From Halobacillus sp. Marseille-Q1614 (GTDB lineage Bacteria; Bacillota; Bacilli; Bacillales; Halobacillaceae), in assembly GCF_902809865.1 (NCBI RefSeq), contig NZ_CADDWH010000001.1:992001-1056000 (forward strand): DNA of 64,000 nt, in the 5' to 3' direction. A program made the position numbers and the translations under genes. The number at the start of each line of letters is the position of its first letter. Within the stretch, counting starts at the first letter, position 1. Below the pieces are notes generated by a model, which worked only from the letters and a program-made list of their open reading frames with translations, did no database searches and was not told the origin of the DNA. Shown here piece by piece: positions 1 through 11,533 of the stretch.

Positions 1-924
1 CGGATTGGGAAAAAAGCGGGAAATTATATTACGTTGGAATCCCTTGCCATCCGAAAGCAGGACACTGAGCTGCAGGTCGAATTGGCTGCGTGTTTGTCAC
101 GACAGCTCGTTAAGGTCATGGAGCTTTGCGGAATTAAAGAAACAGACAGCTGTTTAATTGTAGGGCTTGGAAACCAGCAGGTCACTCCAGATGCAATTGG
201 ACCTCTTGTTATGAATGAAGTGCTCGTAACCAGCCATTTGTTTAAGCTGCAGCCGGATACTGTAGCAGAAGGCTACCGGCCGGTTTCAGCTGTAGCACCG
301 GGAGTTATGGGAGTTACAGGTATTGAAACAAGCGATATGATTCATGGCATCATTCATGAGATCAATCCTGACTTTGTCATTGCTGTGGACGCTCTCGCCT
401 CTCGCTCCATCAATCGGATTAACGCTACGATTCAGCTTTCTGATACAGGGATACACCCTGGTTCAGGTGTAGGAAATAAGCGGAAGGAAATCAGTAAAGA
501 GACATATGGAATTCCAGTTATCTCCATCGGTGTGCCGACTGTCGTAGATGCTGTAACAATTACTAATGACAGTATTGACTATATGCTTAAGCACTTCGGA
601 AGGGAGTGGAAGGAGAAGAACAGTCCTTCTAATGTACTTTCTCCGGCTATTAATCCGTTTGAGAGAAAGACACTGACTGAGGAAGATATGCCTGGAGAAG
701 AAAAGAGAAAAGCCGTACTAGGAATGATAGGACAGCTCGGGACGGAAGAAAAGAAACAGCTTATTAAAGAAGTTCTAACCCCTCTTGGCCACAATTTAAT
801 GGTAACTCCTAAAGAGGTGGATTCTTTCGTTCAGGATATGGCATACGTAATTGCGTCGGGAATTAACAGCGCTCTCCATAAAGAAATTGACGAAGGCGAA
901 GCTTCCTCTTATACGAGATTTTAA
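1..924 (+). CDS. gpr: Germination protease GPR, 5' end outside window
   Basis: This is the spore-specific endopeptidase that starts degradation of small acid-soluble proteins during germination. The frame is open from base 1, so the N-terminal propeptide region lies before the window; about 307 residues remain of a family length near 370. Visible family blocks include [21 protein letters not shown] followed by [53 protein letters not shown] and [13 protein letters not shown], all typical of peptidase family A25. spoIIP follows 81 bp downstream, as in other Bacillaceae. A TTG at 34 opens the longest ORF that carries a start codon, but it is internal and not the true start. The family assignment is secure. 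Confidence 0.96.
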   Translation, partial: RIGKKAGNYITLESLAIRKQDTELQVELAACLSRQLVKVMELCGIKETDSCLIVGLGNQQVTPDAIGPLVMNEVLVTSHLFKLQPDTVAEGYRPVSAVAPGVMGVTGIETSDMIHGIIHEINPDFVIAVDALASRSINRINATIQLSDTGIHPGSGVGNKRKEISKETYGIPVISIGVPTVVDAVTITNDSIDYMLKHFGREWKEKNSPSNVLSPAINPFERKTLTEEDMPGEEKRKAVLGMIGQLGTEEKKQLIKEVLTPLGHNLMVTPKEVDSFVQDMAYVIASGINSALHKEIDEGEASSYTRF

Positions 925-1005
925 TATATTTTAAGAGCTTACACGTTCTATTATTATTTTTCCTCTCATATGGATTAGTAGAGTCCATAATAGGAGGAAT
1001 AATCG

Positions 1006-2157
1006 ATGGGGCCTATACGAAAGTGGGAGAATAAGCAAAATCTTATAATTAGAAGGTGGACATTTTGGGGAGCTTCAGCTATGTCTATCCTTCTCCTTTT
1101 ATTTATCGGGATCGGTATACTAACCGGGGCAAAATCTACATATAAACTCTACTCATCCACGATCCAGAACTTTACGACACAATTGGACGGAAGCTCGTTT
1201 ATTTATTTCTTTGAAGCAGAAAACAAGGTTTTCGCTAAGGCACACCCGCAAGAGAAAAAGCTGCCGGGTTTATCCTCTCTATCTTTCCAGCTCTTAACCA
1301 GCATTAAACCAAACGATTTACGCAGCTTGCTGGGACGGGAGATCCCAGGGCTGTCTTCTTACAATAGTGAAATCATAATCGCAGGTGAAGGTACAGATTA
1401 TACGAATTTACCTTATGAGTCTCAGCCGCCGCTGGATATTGTGTTAGAAGACAGAGAAGCAGTGGATCATGAGGAGCAGGAAGAAGAAACACCGCCGCAG
1501 GAAGACCAGGATATTAAGGAAGACAGTGTATTTATCTACCATACCCATAACCGTGAGTCCTTCTTCCCGCAGCTGCCTGAGGGAACGCAGCATGCTTATC
1601 ACGATGAGGTAAATATCACGAAAGTGGGAGCTCGTCTAGGAAAAGAATTAGAAAATCGTGGAATTGGTGCAGAAGTAGATACGTCTGACATTACAACAGC
1701 CGCTCAGCAGAAAGGTATAGGTGCTTATGAAGCTTCAAGAGAAATAGTCCAGGAAGTTATGTCAACGGATGGTAACCAAATCAAATATATCTTTGATCTT
1801 CATAGAGATAATGTACCTAGGGAAGTTACTACGAAAGAAATTGATGGAAAGTCTTATGCAAGAACAATATTTGTTGTCGGAGCGAAGCACCCAGAGTATG
1901 AAAAGAACTTAAAGATCGCTACAGACCTGCATAAAATGCTGGAAGAAAAATATCCAGGTCTGAGCCGCGGCGTATTGACAAAGAAAGGAAGCGGAGTAGA
2001 CGGAAAGTATAATCAGGATTTATCCGGAAATGCGGTACTGATTGAATTCGGCGGTGTTTATAACAGCCTTGAAGAAACCTACTTAACAACCGGTGTCATT
2101 GCCGAAGTATTCAGTGAGTACTATTTTGAAGCTGAAAAAGTATCCGGCGGGGAATAA
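1006..2157 (+). CDS. spoIIP: Stage II sporulation protein P (SpoIIP)
   Basis: Peptidoglycan amidase/endopeptidase of the DMP engulfment complex (SpoIID, SpoIIM, SpoIIP) in the mother-cell membrane. The 383-residue protein has a basic N-terminus and one membrane anchor at about residues 19-40. A Glu-rich linker at about 149-172 is followed by the catalytic domain with HTHNRESF (179-186), FDLHRDN (263-269) and IEFGGVYN near the C-terminus, which are the His/Glu zinc-site blocks of the SpoIIP family. The ATG at 1006 follows AGGAGG. It sits between gpr and yqxA as in B. subtilis. Mother-cell SigE control is expected from the family, but I could not identify a convincing promoter in the 80-bp gap. 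Confidence 0.95.
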   Translation: MGPIRKWENKQNLIIRRWTFWGASAMSILLLLFIGIGILTGAKSTYKLYSSTIQNFTTQLDGSSFIYFFEAENKVFAKAHPQEKKLPGLSSLSFQLLTSIKPNDLRSLLGREIPGLSSYNSEIIIAGEGTDYTNLPYESQPPLDIVLEDREAVDHEEQEEETPPQEDQDIKEDSVFIYHTHNRESFFPQLPEGTQHAYHDEVNITKVGARLGKELENRGIGAEVDTSDITTAAQQKGIGAYEASREIVQEVMSTDGNQIKYIFDLHRDNVPREVTTKEIDGKSYARTIFVVGAKHPEYEKNLKIATDLHKMLEEKYPGLSRGVLTKKGSGVDGKYNQDLSGNAVLIEFGGVYNSLEETYLTTGVIAEVFSEYYFEAEKVSGGE

Positions 2158-2169
2158 GGAGGAGCAGAA

Positions 2170-2424
2170 ATGAGAGGTATTATATTGATCATGATCTGCC
2201 TGCTGCTGTTTGCCGGAGGAGCCTTATTTGGAATCAAACAGAGCCACCCGGTGGAGAGCGGACCTGTTATAGAAGTTGTGGAGGAAAAGGAAGCCGGCAG
2301 CTGCTCAGACCCTGTGAAGTCAGACGACCCCTTTATCGCAGAAGTGGCTGTTGGAGTAGGAGAAGGAGTAAGCAGAAGCTTTGACGTATTCCTAATGCTC
2401 CTCTATGGATTTGCTAAAGGGTGA
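2170..2424 (+). CDS. yqxA: YqxA-like small membrane protein
   Basis: An 84-residue protein with one N-terminal hydrophobic segment (about residues 4-20) and a short polar tail containing one cysteine. It starts 12 bp after spoIIP with AAGGAGGAG just upstream, so it is probably cotranscribed with spoIIP. Position between spoIIP and lepA, size and single-anchor topology match B. subtilis YqxA (DUF3679-type). Its function is not known. A strong terminator follows immediately, which closes the spoIIP unit. Confidence 0.75.
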   Translation: MRGIILIMICLLLFAGGALFGIKQSHPVESGPVIEVVEEKEAGSCSDPVKSDDPFIAEVAVGVGEGVSRSFDVFLMLLYGFAKG

Positions 2425-2432
2425 AGTGTAAG

Positions 2433-2465
2433 GTGCTGGCTGAAATCAGCCAGCGCTTTATTTTG
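2433..2465 (+). terminator. Terminator after yqxA
   Basis: The inverted repeat GTGCTGGCTGA/TCAGCCAGCGC (one G-U pair) is followed by a T-rich run. It separates the spoIIP unit from lepA. Confidence 0.8.
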
Positions 2466-2472
2466 CTTTAGA

Positions 2473-2501
2473 TTGAATCCCTGCTCTCCTATTGCTATAA
2501 T
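2473..2501 (+). promoter_or_regulatory. SigA-type promoter for lepA
   Basis: TTGAAT (2473-2478), a 17-bp spacer and TATAAT (2496-2501) lie 42 bp upstream of the lepA start, just after the preceding terminator. Confidence 0.75.
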
Positions 2502-2543
2502 CAACCTAGACATTTGTGTCGTAGAAAGTAGGAGTGATGAAGG

Positions 2544-4358
2544 ATGAAAACCCAGCCAAACCAGGAGAGGGTGCGCAACTTTTCGATTATCGCCCATATT
2601 GATCACGGAAAATCGACGCTTGCTGACCGAATCCTTGAGAAAACAAACGCGTTAACCCAACGCGAAATGAAAGAACAGTTCTTAGATGCGATGGATTTAG
2701 AAAGAGAACGTGGAATTACCATCAAATTGAATGCTGTTCAATTAAATTATCAAGCAAAAGATAATAAGGAATATACGTTCCATTTAATTGATACACCTGG
2801 ACATGTCGATTTTACATACGAAGTGTCCCGGAGTCTTGCTGCGTGTGAAGGGGCTATTCTCGTAGTTGATGCCGCTCAAGGGATTGAAGCACAGACGTTA
2901 GCTAATGTTTATCTTGCTATGGAGAACGACCTGGAGATTATTCCTGTTATCAATAAAATTGATTTGCCGGGAGCCGATCCTGAACGTATCAAACAAGAAA
3001 TTGAAGATGTGATCGGCATTGATGCTTCACAGGCTATTCTTGCTTCTGCTAAAGAAGGAGTAGGAATTGATGAGATTTTAGAGCGGGTCGTAACGGATAT
3101 TCCGGCACCAGGCGGTAATCCCGATGATCCTCTTAAAGCTTTGATCTTTGACTCTTTATACGATTCTTACCGCGGGGTAGTTGCGTATACTTGTGTGCGT
3201 GAAGGTTCTGTGAAAATCGGTGATAAAATCAAGATGATGGCAACAGGCAAAGAGTTCGAAGTTAACGAAGTAGGAGTGTTCAAGCCGACGCCGACTCCGT
3301 TAAAAGAGCTGAATGTCGGGGATGTAGGATATCTTTCCGCTTCGATTAAGAATATCGGAGATACAGAAGTCGGGGACACCATAACGTTAGCAAACCGCCC
3401 GGCCGCCGAGCCGCTCCCGGGATATAAAAGACTTAATCCTATGGTGTTCTGCGGTCTTTACCCTGTAGATGCCGCGAACTATAATGATTTAAGAGACGCG
3501 CTTGAGAGACTTGAACTAAACGATTCATCTCTCCAATTTGAGCCGGAGACTTCGCAGGCGCTTGGATTTGGCTTTCGCTGCGGATTTCTAGGGATGCTTC
3601 ACATGGAGATTATCCAGGAGCGGATCGAGCGTGAATATAAGATTGATCTTATTACGACTGCACCGAGTGTAATTTATAAGGTCAGTTTAACGGATGGAGA
3701 AGAAATCGATGTCGATAACCCTTCTCAAATGCCTGATAACCAAAAAGTGGCTGAAGTAAAAGAACCTTATGTAAAAGCAACAATTATGGTTCCAAATGAT
3801 TACGTCGGTCCAGTTATGGAAATCTGCCAGAGAAAACGCGGTAATTTTGTAGATATGCAGTATCTTGACGATAATCGTGTAAATATCGTTTATGAGATCC
3901 CGCTTTCAGAAATTGTTTATGACTTTTTCGATTCCTTGAAATCTCAGACAAAAGGTTATGCATCTTTCGACTATGAATTAGTCGGCTACCGTGCGTCCAA
4001 CCTTGTAAAAATGGATATCCTCTTAAACGGGGACACGATTGATGCTCTGTCCTTTATTGTTCATAGGGATTTCGCCTATGAGCGAGGCAAGTTGATTGCT
4101 GAAAAACTGAAAAAGTTAATACCACGCCAGCAGTTTGAAGTTCCTGTACAGGCTGCTATTGGGAACAAGATCGTAGCCCGTACGACGATTAAAGCGATGA
4201 GAAAGAACGTACTATCTAAGTGTTACGGGGGAGATATTTCCCGTAAGCGTAAACTTCTTGAAAAGCAAAAAGAAGGGAAAAAGCGCATGAAGATGGTGGG
4301 CTCTGTTGAAGTGCCGCAGGAAGCGTTTATGTCCGTATTGGAAATTGACGAAGATTAA
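2544..4358 (+). CDS. lepA: Elongation factor 4 (LepA)
   Basis: Ribosome-associated GTPase, also called back-translocase, that acts on translation complexes under ionic stress. The 604-residue length is normal. G1 is AHIDHGKST (17-25), the G3 box DTPGHVDF is at 83-90 and NKID (G4) at 137-140; the N-terminal block [18 protein letters not shown] is diagnostic of LepA rather than EF-G. The C-terminus holds the LepA-specific domain ([13 protein letters not shown], then KEGKKRMK). The ATG at 2544 follows AGGAGTGATGAAGG. It is monocistronic or leads into hemW through a weak hairpin at 4378. Confidence 0.98.
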   Translation: MKTQPNQERVRNFSIIAHIDHGKSTLADRILEKTNALTQREMKEQFLDAMDLERERGITIKLNAVQLNYQAKDNKEYTFHLIDTPGHVDFTYEVSRSLAACEGAILVVDAAQGIEAQTLANVYLAMENDLEIIPVINKIDLPGADPERIKQEIEDVIGIDASQAILASAKEGVGIDEILERVVTDIPAPGGNPDDPLKALIFDSLYDSYRGVVAYTCVREGSVKIGDKIKMMATGKEFEVNEVGVFKPTPTPLKELNVGDVGYLSASIKNIGDTEVGDTITLANRPAAEPLPGYKRLNPMVFCGLYPVDAANYNDLRDALERLELNDSSLQFEPETSQALGFGFRCGFLGMLHMEIIQERIEREYKIDLITTAPSVIYKVSLTDGEEIDVDNPSQMPDNQKVAEVKEPYVKATIMVPNDYVGPVMEICQRKRGNFVDMQYLDDNRVNIVYEIPLSEIVYDFFDSLKSQTKGYASFDYELVGYRASNLVKMDILLNGDTIDALSFIVHRDFAYERGKLIAEKLKKLIPRQQFEVPVQAAIGNKIVARTTIKAMRKNVLSKCYGGDISRKRKLLEKQKEGKKRMKMVGSVEVPQEAFMSVLEIDED

Positions 4359-4377
4359 TAGAACTAATAGGATGGAG

Positions 4378-4408
4378 CCGCAAGGAGTAACTCTCTTGCG
4401 GTTTTCCT
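4378..4408 (+). terminator. Terminator-like hairpin between lepA and hemW
   Basis: CCGCAAG (4378-4384) pairs with CTTGCGG (4395-4401) and is followed by TTTTCCTT. It lies only 18 bp before hemW, so it may terminate partially. Confidence 0.65.
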
Positions 4409-4426
4409 TATGAAAGGTTGTTAACG

Positions 4427-5566
4427 ATGAATATTTCATCCGCCTATATTCATATTCCTTTTTGCCAGCAGATCTGTCATTATTGCGATTTCACGAAGTT
4501 TTTTTATAATGAACAATTAGCTGATGAATATTTAAAGGCGCTCGAGAAAGAAATACACACTTACGTTCCGGGTGATAAGGAAGTGCTGGAGACGATTTTC
4601 GTCGGCGGAGGGACACCTACCGCACTGACCGCCCCTCAATTAAAGCGGCTGCTTGAAATGATCGATCAGCACTTTGCGATTGATAAATGCAGGGAATATA
4701 CGTTTGAAGCGAATCCAGGCGACCTTGATAAAGAAAAGGTGAAACTGTTAAAAGATTATGGGGTTAACCGGATTTCTTTAGGGGTACAGGTTTTTGATGA
4801 CAAAATGTTAGAGAAGATCGGCCGCGTACACCGTGTGAAAGATGTCTATACGAACGTGGACAGGCTTCTTAATGAAGGTCTGACGAATATAAGCATTGAT
4901 CTGATGTATGCCCTGCCCGGACAGACGGTGTCCGACTTTGAAAAAACGATTGAAGAAGCATTGCAGTTCAACCTTCCGCACTACTCTTCATACTCGCTGC
5001 AAATTGAACCGAAAACCGTGTTTTACAATCGCTATAAAAAAGGGAAGCTTGTGAAACCGCCGGAGGATGACGAAGCTGAAATGTACGAACTTTTGCAAAG
5101 AAAGCTGTCAGCTGCAGGAGTAAGTCAATACGAAATCAGTAATTTTGCCAAACCGGGCTATGAAAGCCAGCATAATCTGACATACTGGAATAATGAATAT
5201 TATTATGGAATTGGCGCCGGTTCCCATGGCTACCTTCCAGGAGTTCGGACGATCAACATTCGGCCTCTCCCTGCCTATGTGAAAAAAGCGCTGGCTGATG
5301 GCCGTCCAATTTTACACGAAGAGCCGGTGGGAGAAAAAGAACGGATGGAAGAAGAGATGTTTCTTGGACTTCGCAAGGCAGAAGGTGTATCAATGGATAG
5401 GTTTGAGAAAAAATTTGACCGACCGATGAAGGAAGTTTTCGGCTCTGCTATTCTGCTCCTTGAACAAAGAGGACTGATCAGTCAATCCAATCAGAGGGTT
5501 TTTTTAACCGATAAAGGGAAGATTCTCGGTAACGAAGTTTTTCAGGAATTTTTAATCGATTCATAA
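4427..5566 (+). CDS. hemW: HemW-type radical SAM heme chaperone
   Basis: Radical SAM protein of the HemN/HemW family. The cluster motif is C13-x3-C17-x2-C20 followed by DF (HIPFCQQICHYCDF). It lacks the fourth cysteine found in true coproporphyrinogen dehydrogenase HemN, so heme chaperone activity is more likely than oxidase activity. GGGTPT (60-65) is the SAM-binding block and a HemN C-terminal domain follows. A TTG at 4418 extends the frame by three codons, but ATG 4427 is better placed after GAAAGG. Position downstream of lepA and upstream of hrcA matches Bacillus. Confidence 0.93.
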   Translation: MNISSAYIHIPFCQQICHYCDFTKFFYNEQLADEYLKALEKEIHTYVPGDKEVLETIFVGGGTPTALTAPQLKRLLEMIDQHFAIDKCREYTFEANPGDLDKEKVKLLKDYGVNRISLGVQVFDDKMLEKIGRVHRVKDVYTNVDRLLNEGLTNISIDLMYALPGQTVSDFEKTIEEALQFNLPHYSSYSLQIEPKTVFYNRYKKGKLVKPPEDDEAEMYELLQRKLSAAGVSQYEISNFAKPGYESQHNLTYWNNEYYYGIGAGSHGYLPGVRTINIRPLPAYVKKALADGRPILHEEPVGEKERMEEEMFLGLRKAEGVSMDRFEKKFDRPMKEVFGSAILLLEQRGLISQSNQRVFLTDKGKILGNEVFQEFLIDS

Positions 5567-5579
5567 TAGAGGATATCCA

Positions 5580-5608
5580 TTGACATCAATGATGCCTTTT
5601 GATAATTT
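5580..5608 (+). promoter_or_regulatory. SigA-type promoter of the hrcA-grpE-dnaK operon
   Basis: TTGACA (5580-5585), a 17-bp spacer and TAATTT (5603-5608) lie directly upstream of the CIRCE operator. Confidence 0.75.
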
Positions 5609-5618
5609 ATTATTAGAT

Positions 5619-5645
5619 TTAGCACTCAGCTTATCCGAGTGCTAA
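5619..5645 (+). promoter_or_regulatory. CIRCE operator
   Basis: TTAGCACTC (5619-5627), nine bases, then GAGTGCTAA (5637-5645): an exact match to the CIRCE consensus bound by HrcA. It lies between the promoter and hrcA, so HrcA should repress its own operon. It also covers the GTG at 5639, which argues against that codon being the hrcA start. Confidence 0.97.
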
Positions 5646-5659
5646 CAGAGGTGATTATG

Positions 5660-6682
5660 ATGCTAACGGATAGACAATTGTTAATTTTGCAAGTCATAAT
5701 TGATGATTTTATCTTGACGGCTCAGCCAGTAGGATCTAGATCCATTGCTAAAAAAGAAGAAATTAATCACAGCCCGGCTACAGTAAGGAATGAAATGGCG
5801 GATCTTGAAGAATTGGGCTTCCTTGAAAAAACCCATTCATCATCCGGCCGAGTCCCATCTGAAAAAGGGTATCGTTTCTATGTCGATCATTTATTATCGC
5901 CTCTTCAATTATCCAAACGGGAAATGCATACAATCGAGCGGGCGTTTCAGGATAGAATGATGGAATTTGAGAGAGTTGTCCAAAAGTCTGCTGGGATTCT
6001 TTCGGAATTGACGAACTATACCTCTATCATTCTTGGACCTGAAGTGTTTGAAACTAAGCTTAAACAGCTGCAGATCGTTCCTTTAAATGAACAGTCTGCT
6101 ATTGCCATTCTCGTCACGGATACAGGTCATGTGGAGCACAGGACTTTTACAATTCCTGTTGAAATTAAGCCTTCGCAGCTGGAAAAGATGGTGAACATAT
6201 TAAATGACCGTCTTAAAGGTGTTCCTCTCGTGAAGCTCTATGAGAAGCTGCAGACTGAGATATATGATCTAATAAGAGAGCACACAGATGAGCATGAACA
6301 GGCCTTTTCTTATCTTCAGGCAGCCCTGTTGGATGACCATCAGACGAAACTGTATATCGGCGGCAAAACCAACATATTGATGCAGCCGGAATTTAAAGAT
6401 TTAGAGAAGGTGCGTTCCCTTTACGCCATCATTGAAAGAGAAAATGAAATGGCCAGCCTGCTTCGTTCAAATGAGCAGGGCCTTCACATTCGAATTGGGC
6501 ATGAAAATCAGGTGGATGAGATGCAGAACTGCAGCCTGATTACTGCCAGCTATACACTGGGGAATGAACAAGTAGGGACGATTGCCCTGCTTGGGCCTAC
6601 GAGAATGGAATATAATCGAGGCATTTCCTTACTGAACGTTTTATCCAGGCAAATGACAAATACATTCAAGGAATGGTACTGA
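5660..6682 (+). CDS. hrcA: Heat-inducible transcription repressor HrcA
   Basis: Repressor of class I heat-shock genes that binds CIRCE and is kept active by GroEL. With the start at ATG 5660 it has 340 residues, the usual length. The N-terminal winged helix (MLTDRQLLILQVIIDDF, then SPATVRNEMADLEELGFLEK and SSSGRVPSEKGYRFYVDHL) is followed by a GAF-like domain. ATG 5657 and GTG 5639 are in-frame alternatives; 5660 fits GAGGTGAT spacing and the family N-terminus, and GTG 5639 is inside CIRCE. First gene of the operon with grpE and dnaK. Confidence 0.97.
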   Translation: MLTDRQLLILQVIIDDFILTAQPVGSRSIAKKEEINHSPATVRNEMADLEELGFLEKTHSSSGRVPSEKGYRFYVDHLLSPLQLSKREMHTIERAFQDRMMEFERVVQKSAGILSELTNYTSIILGPEVFETKLKQLQIVPLNEQSAIAILVTDTGHVEHRTFTIPVEIKPSQLEKMVNILNDRLKGVPLVKLYEKLQTEIYDLIREHTDEHEQAFSYLQAALLDDHQTKLYIGGKTNILMQPEFKDLEKVRSLYAIIERENEMASLLRSNEQGLHIRIGHENQVDEMQNCSLITASYTLGNEQVGTIALLGPTRMEYNRGISLLNVLSRQMTNTFKEWY

Positions 6683-6702
6683 TTTTATAGAAATCAACTT
6701 TA

Positions 6703-6738
6703 GATGGAGGGTGATCTCCATCGCTTCTTTTTGTCTTT
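6703..6738 (+). terminator. Hairpin with T-run between hrcA and grpE
   Basis: GATGGAG (6703-6709) pairs with CTCCATC (6716-6722), followed by GCTTCTTTTTGTC. The stem is short. It may act as a partial terminator or processing site that lowers hrcA relative to grpE-dnaK, or mark a second transcription unit. Confidence 0.5.
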
Positions 6739-6807
6739 TGCTTTTTTTAGGATATATAATCATGTTATATTCAATAACGGTGTAATGGTATCAAGGAGGT
6801 GTAACGG

Positions 6808-7377
6808 ATGCAGGAAAACAAACAAGAAAATGAACAGGAAGTAATCGATCCAAAAGAAAATGAAGAATTAAATGAGAAAGAAACTGAATCTGCCAATGAA
6901 CAAACGGTGGAAGCAGAGGGTGAAGAACAGACTGAATTAAACCAGCTTCAGGAAGAAAAAGATGAATTGCAAAATCGTCTCCTTCGACTTCAAGCTGATT
7001 ATGATAATTTCCGTCGCCGCACTCAAAAAGAAAAAGAGGCTGATAGAAAATATAGATCTCAATCCTTAGTGGAAGAACTAATCCCCGTACTTGATAACTT
7101 TGAGAGAGCCTTGCAGGTTGAAATTGAGGGGGATGCAGCTCAGAACCTTGCAAGCGGCATGAAGATGGTTTACAGCCAGTTCCAGGCCGCTCTTGAAAAG
7201 GAAGGGGTCGAAGAGATCCCGGCTGAAGGGGAAGAGTTTGACCCTCACTTACATCAGGCTGTGATGCAGGTGGAAGATGATAACTTTGAATCCAACGTAG
7301 TAGTCGAGCAGCTGCAAAAAGGCTATCGATTAAAAGATCGGGTTATCCGCCCGGCTATGGTTAAAGTGAATCAATAA
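6808..7377 (+). CDS. grpE: Nucleotide exchange factor GrpE
   Basis: Cochaperone that releases ADP from DnaK. The 189-residue protein has a long, very acidic coiled-coil N-terminus (about residues 1-60, rich in Glu, Gln, Asn) and the conserved core [18 protein letters not shown] at about 53-70. The C-terminal beta domain carries DPHLHQAV and [16 protein letters not shown]. The ATG at 6808 follows AAGGAGGTG. dnaK starts 29 bp downstream, so the two are cotranscribed. Confidence 0.97.
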   Translation: MQENKQENEQEVIDPKENEELNEKETESANEQTVEAEGEEQTELNQLQEEKDELQNRLLRLQADYDNFRRRTQKEKEADRKYRSQSLVEELIPVLDNFERALQVEIEGDAAQNLASGMKMVYSQFQAALEKEGVEEIPAEGEEFDPHLHQAVMQVEDDNFESNVVVEQLQKGYRLKDRVIRPAMVKVNQ

Positions 7378-7403
7378 TTTGAATTTTGTAGAGGAGGATA
7401 TGA

Positions 7404-9233
<1,830 letters not shown>

Positions 9234-9247
9234 GAGGTAAAAAGTGA

Positions 9248-9286
9248 AAGTCAAAGTCAGGTCATACTTGGCTTTGACTTTTTTCA
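9248..9286 (+). terminator. Terminator after dnaK
   Basis: A 13-bp stem, AAAGTCAAAGTCA with TGGCTTTGACTTT (one G-U), is followed by six or more T residues. Confidence 0.85.
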
Positions 9287-9311
9287 CGTAAGCCTCTAGA
9301 TAATAAGTTGC

Positions 9312-9340
9312 TTGAACAGGTTTGTGAATGTTAATATAAA
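9312..9340 (+). promoter_or_regulatory. SigA-type promoter for dnaJ
   Basis: TTGAAC (9312-9317), 17 bp, TATAAA (9335-9340). It lies after the dnaK terminator, which supports a separate dnaJ transcript. Confidence 0.65.
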
Positions 9341-9375
9341 CCTTATGTAACAGAGCCCGGGAGAGTGATCAAGAA

Positions 9376-10503
9376 GTGAGTAAACGTGATTATTACGACG
9401 TTTTGGGTGTCTCTAAGGATGCTTCGAAAGAGGAAATTAAGAAAGCATACCGTAAGATGGCACGTAAATATCACCCAGACGTAAGTGAAGAAGAAAACGC
9501 TTCTGAGAAGTTTAAGGAAGCAAAAGAAGCTTATGAAACATTAAGTGATCAGCAGAAACGAGCTCAGTATGATCAATTTGGTCATGCCGGCCCTCAAGGC
9601 CAAGGATTTGGCGGATTCGGCGGCGGAGCAGAAGATTTCGGCGGCTTTGGAGATATTTTCGATATGTTCTTTGGCGGCGGTGGCCGTCGCAGAGATCCGA
9701 ATGCTCCACGAAAAGGTGCTGACCTCCAGTATTCAATGACCTTGACGTTTGAAGAAGCGATCTTCGGAAAGAACACAGAGGTGGAGATCCCTACAGAAGA
9801 AACTTGCGGAACATGTGATGGATCAGGTGCGAAGGCTGGTTCCAAGCCTGAGACATGCTCCCATTGTCAAGGAAGCGGTCAAATCAATCAGGAACAGAAT
9901 ACACCTTTCGGCCGCGTTGTAAATCGCCGTGTATGTCATTACTGTCAAGGAAGCGGTAATATTATTAAAGACAAATGTAATACTTGCGGCGGTGACGGCC
10001 GCGTCACCAAGCGCAATAAAATCCAGCTTGATATTCCAGCCGGTATTGATGAAGGACAGCAGATTCGAGTCCCTGGCAAAGGGGAAGCCGGAGTAAACGG
10101 CGGCCCTGCCGGAGACCTGTTTGTCATTATCAGAGTACAGCCGCATGAGTTCTATCAGCGTGACGGCGATCACATTTTCTGTGAAATGCCACTTACATTT
10201 GCACAGGCAGCCCTAGGTGATGAAATCGAAGTGCCGACTGTGCATGGCAAAGTAAAATTAAAAGTTCCTGCTGGGACACAAACGGGCAAAACCTTCCGTC
10301 TTAAAGATAAAGGGGTTCCGAATGTTCACGGCCGTGGACAAGGTGATCAGCACGTAAAAATCAGAGTGATCACTCCTGAGAAGCTGACAGATCGCCAGAA
10401 AGAGCTTCTTAGAGAGTTTAATGAAATCAGCGGCAATGAAGCGACAGATGAACAGCATGGTAATTTTTTTGAAAGAATGAAACGTGCATTTAAAGGTGAC
10501 TAA
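9376..10503 (+). CDS. dnaJ: Chaperone protein DnaJ (Hsp40)
   Basis: J-domain cochaperone of DnaK, 375 residues. The J domain has HPD at residues 33-35. A Gly/Phe-rich segment follows at about 72-105. The zinc region holds four CxxCxGxG-type repeats ([32 protein letters not shown]), and the C-terminal substrate domain is complete. The start is GTG 9376, matching the family N-terminus MSKRDYY; the ribosome site upstream is weak (GGGAGAG at some distance). It has its own promoter candidate and a strong terminator. Confidence 0.98.
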   Translation: MSKRDYYDVLGVSKDASKEEIKKAYRKMARKYHPDVSEEENASEKFKEAKEAYETLSDQQKRAQYDQFGHAGPQGQGFGGFGGGAEDFGGFGDIFDMFFGGGGRRRDPNAPRKGADLQYSMTLTFEEAIFGKNTEVEIPTEETCGTCDGSGAKAGSKPETCSHCQGSGQINQEQNTPFGRVVNRRVCHYCQGSGNIIKDKCNTCGGDGRVTKRNKIQLDIPAGIDEGQQIRVPGKGEAGVNGGPAGDLFVIIRVQPHEFYQRDGDHIFCEMPLTFAQAALGDEIEVPTVHGKVKLKVPAGTQTGKTFRLKDKGVPNVHGRGQGDQHVKIRVITPEKLTDRQKELLREFNEISGNEATDEQHGNFFERMKRAFKGD

Positions 10504-10508
10504 TGATG

Positions 10509-10553
10509 GAAGTGTCTAGATGAGGTCTTGGAAAGTCTAGACACTTCTTTTTT
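10509..10553 (+). terminator. Terminator after dnaJ
   Basis: A perfect 12-bp stem GAAGTGTCTAGA/TCTAGACACTTC with a 15-base loop and a T-run. Confidence 0.85.
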
Positions 10554-10588
10554 AAAGGCAAATCCTTATAAAGGAATGAGTGAACGAT

Positions 10589-11521
10589 ATGAAATGGTCT
10601 GAAATTTGTATCCATACGACTAATGAAGCCATCGAGCCGGTATCTAATATTCTCCATGAGGCCGGAGCCAGCGGTGTAGTAATTGAAGATCCGCGGGATA
10701 TGATTAAAGAAGAAACGGGACTTGGAGAAATATATGAGCTAAATCCGGAGGATTATCCGAAGGAAGGCGTATATGTCAAAGCATACTTACAGATGAACAG
10801 TTTCCTTGGGGAAACTGTCGATTCTATCAAGCAGTCAGTTACGAACTTGAAACTTTATAACATAGATATTGGAAAAAATAATGTAACTCTTAGTGAGATT
10901 CATGAAGAAGACTGGGCCACTGCGTGGAAAAAGTACTATAAGCCCGTCAAAATTTCTGAACAGATCACTATTATCCCTACATGGGAAGACTACACCCCTG
11001 TTTCAAGTGATGAAATCATCATTGAAATGGATCCCGGGATGGCGTTTGGAACGGGAACCCACCCTACAACTGTATTAAGTATTCAGGCGCTTGAGCAATA
11101 TTTAAATAAAGATGATGTGGTATTAGATGTCGGAGCAGGGTCCGGGATTTTAAGTGTTGCTTCTGTATTACTCGGTGCGCAGCACGTCCATGCCTATGAC
11201 TTGGATGAAGTGGCTGTGAACAGCACAAAAAATAATGCAGAACTCAACCAGGTGCAGCACCAGATTACATCACAGAAAAATAATTTATTGAATGATGTAG
11301 AAATAAAGCCTGATTTAATTGTTTCCAATATTCTTGCTGAAATCATCGTTCAGTTTGTAGATGATGCGTACCGCCTGCTTAAAAAAGATGGTTATTTTAT
11401 TACTTCAGGCATTATTTCCGGTAAAAAGGATCTCGTTACAGGGCGCCTGGCTGAAGCAGGTTTTGAAATCGTAGAAACCAATAAAATGGAAGACTGGATT
11501 TCTATTATCGCGAAGAAGTAA
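10589..11521 (+). CDS. prmA: Ribosomal protein L11 methyltransferase (PrmA)
   Basis: SAM-dependent trimethylation of ribosomal protein L11. The N-terminus MKWSEICIHTT and the blocks MDPGMAFGTGTHPTT and LDVGAGSGILSVAS (SAM loop) followed by the NILAE motif identify the family. I chose ATG 10589, which gives the family N-terminus and 310 residues. GTG 10580 adds three codons and sits only four bases after AAGGA, so the start is not fully settled. rsmE follows 12 bp later, making a two-gene RNA/ribosome modification unit. Confidence 0.95.
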   Translation: MKWSEICIHTTNEAIEPVSNILHEAGASGVVIEDPRDMIKEETGLGEIYELNPEDYPKEGVYVKAYLQMNSFLGETVDSIKQSVTNLKLYNIDIGKNNVTLSEIHEEDWATAWKKYYKPVKISEQITIIPTWEDYTPVSSDEIIIEMDPGMAFGTGTHPTTVLSIQALEQYLNKDDVVLDVGAGSGILSVASVLLGAQHVHAYDLDEVAVNSTKNNAELNQVQHQITSQKNNLLNDVEIKPDLIVSNILAEIIVQFVDDAYRLLKKDGYFITSGIISGKKDLVTGRLAEAGFEIVETNKMEDWISIIAKK

Positions 11522-11533
11522 AGGTGACGGACT

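Noticed and set aside
9512-10173. Long antisense and alternative-frame ORFs in dnaJ
   Set aside because: They arise from Gly/Cys-rich codons of the zinc region; no start signals.
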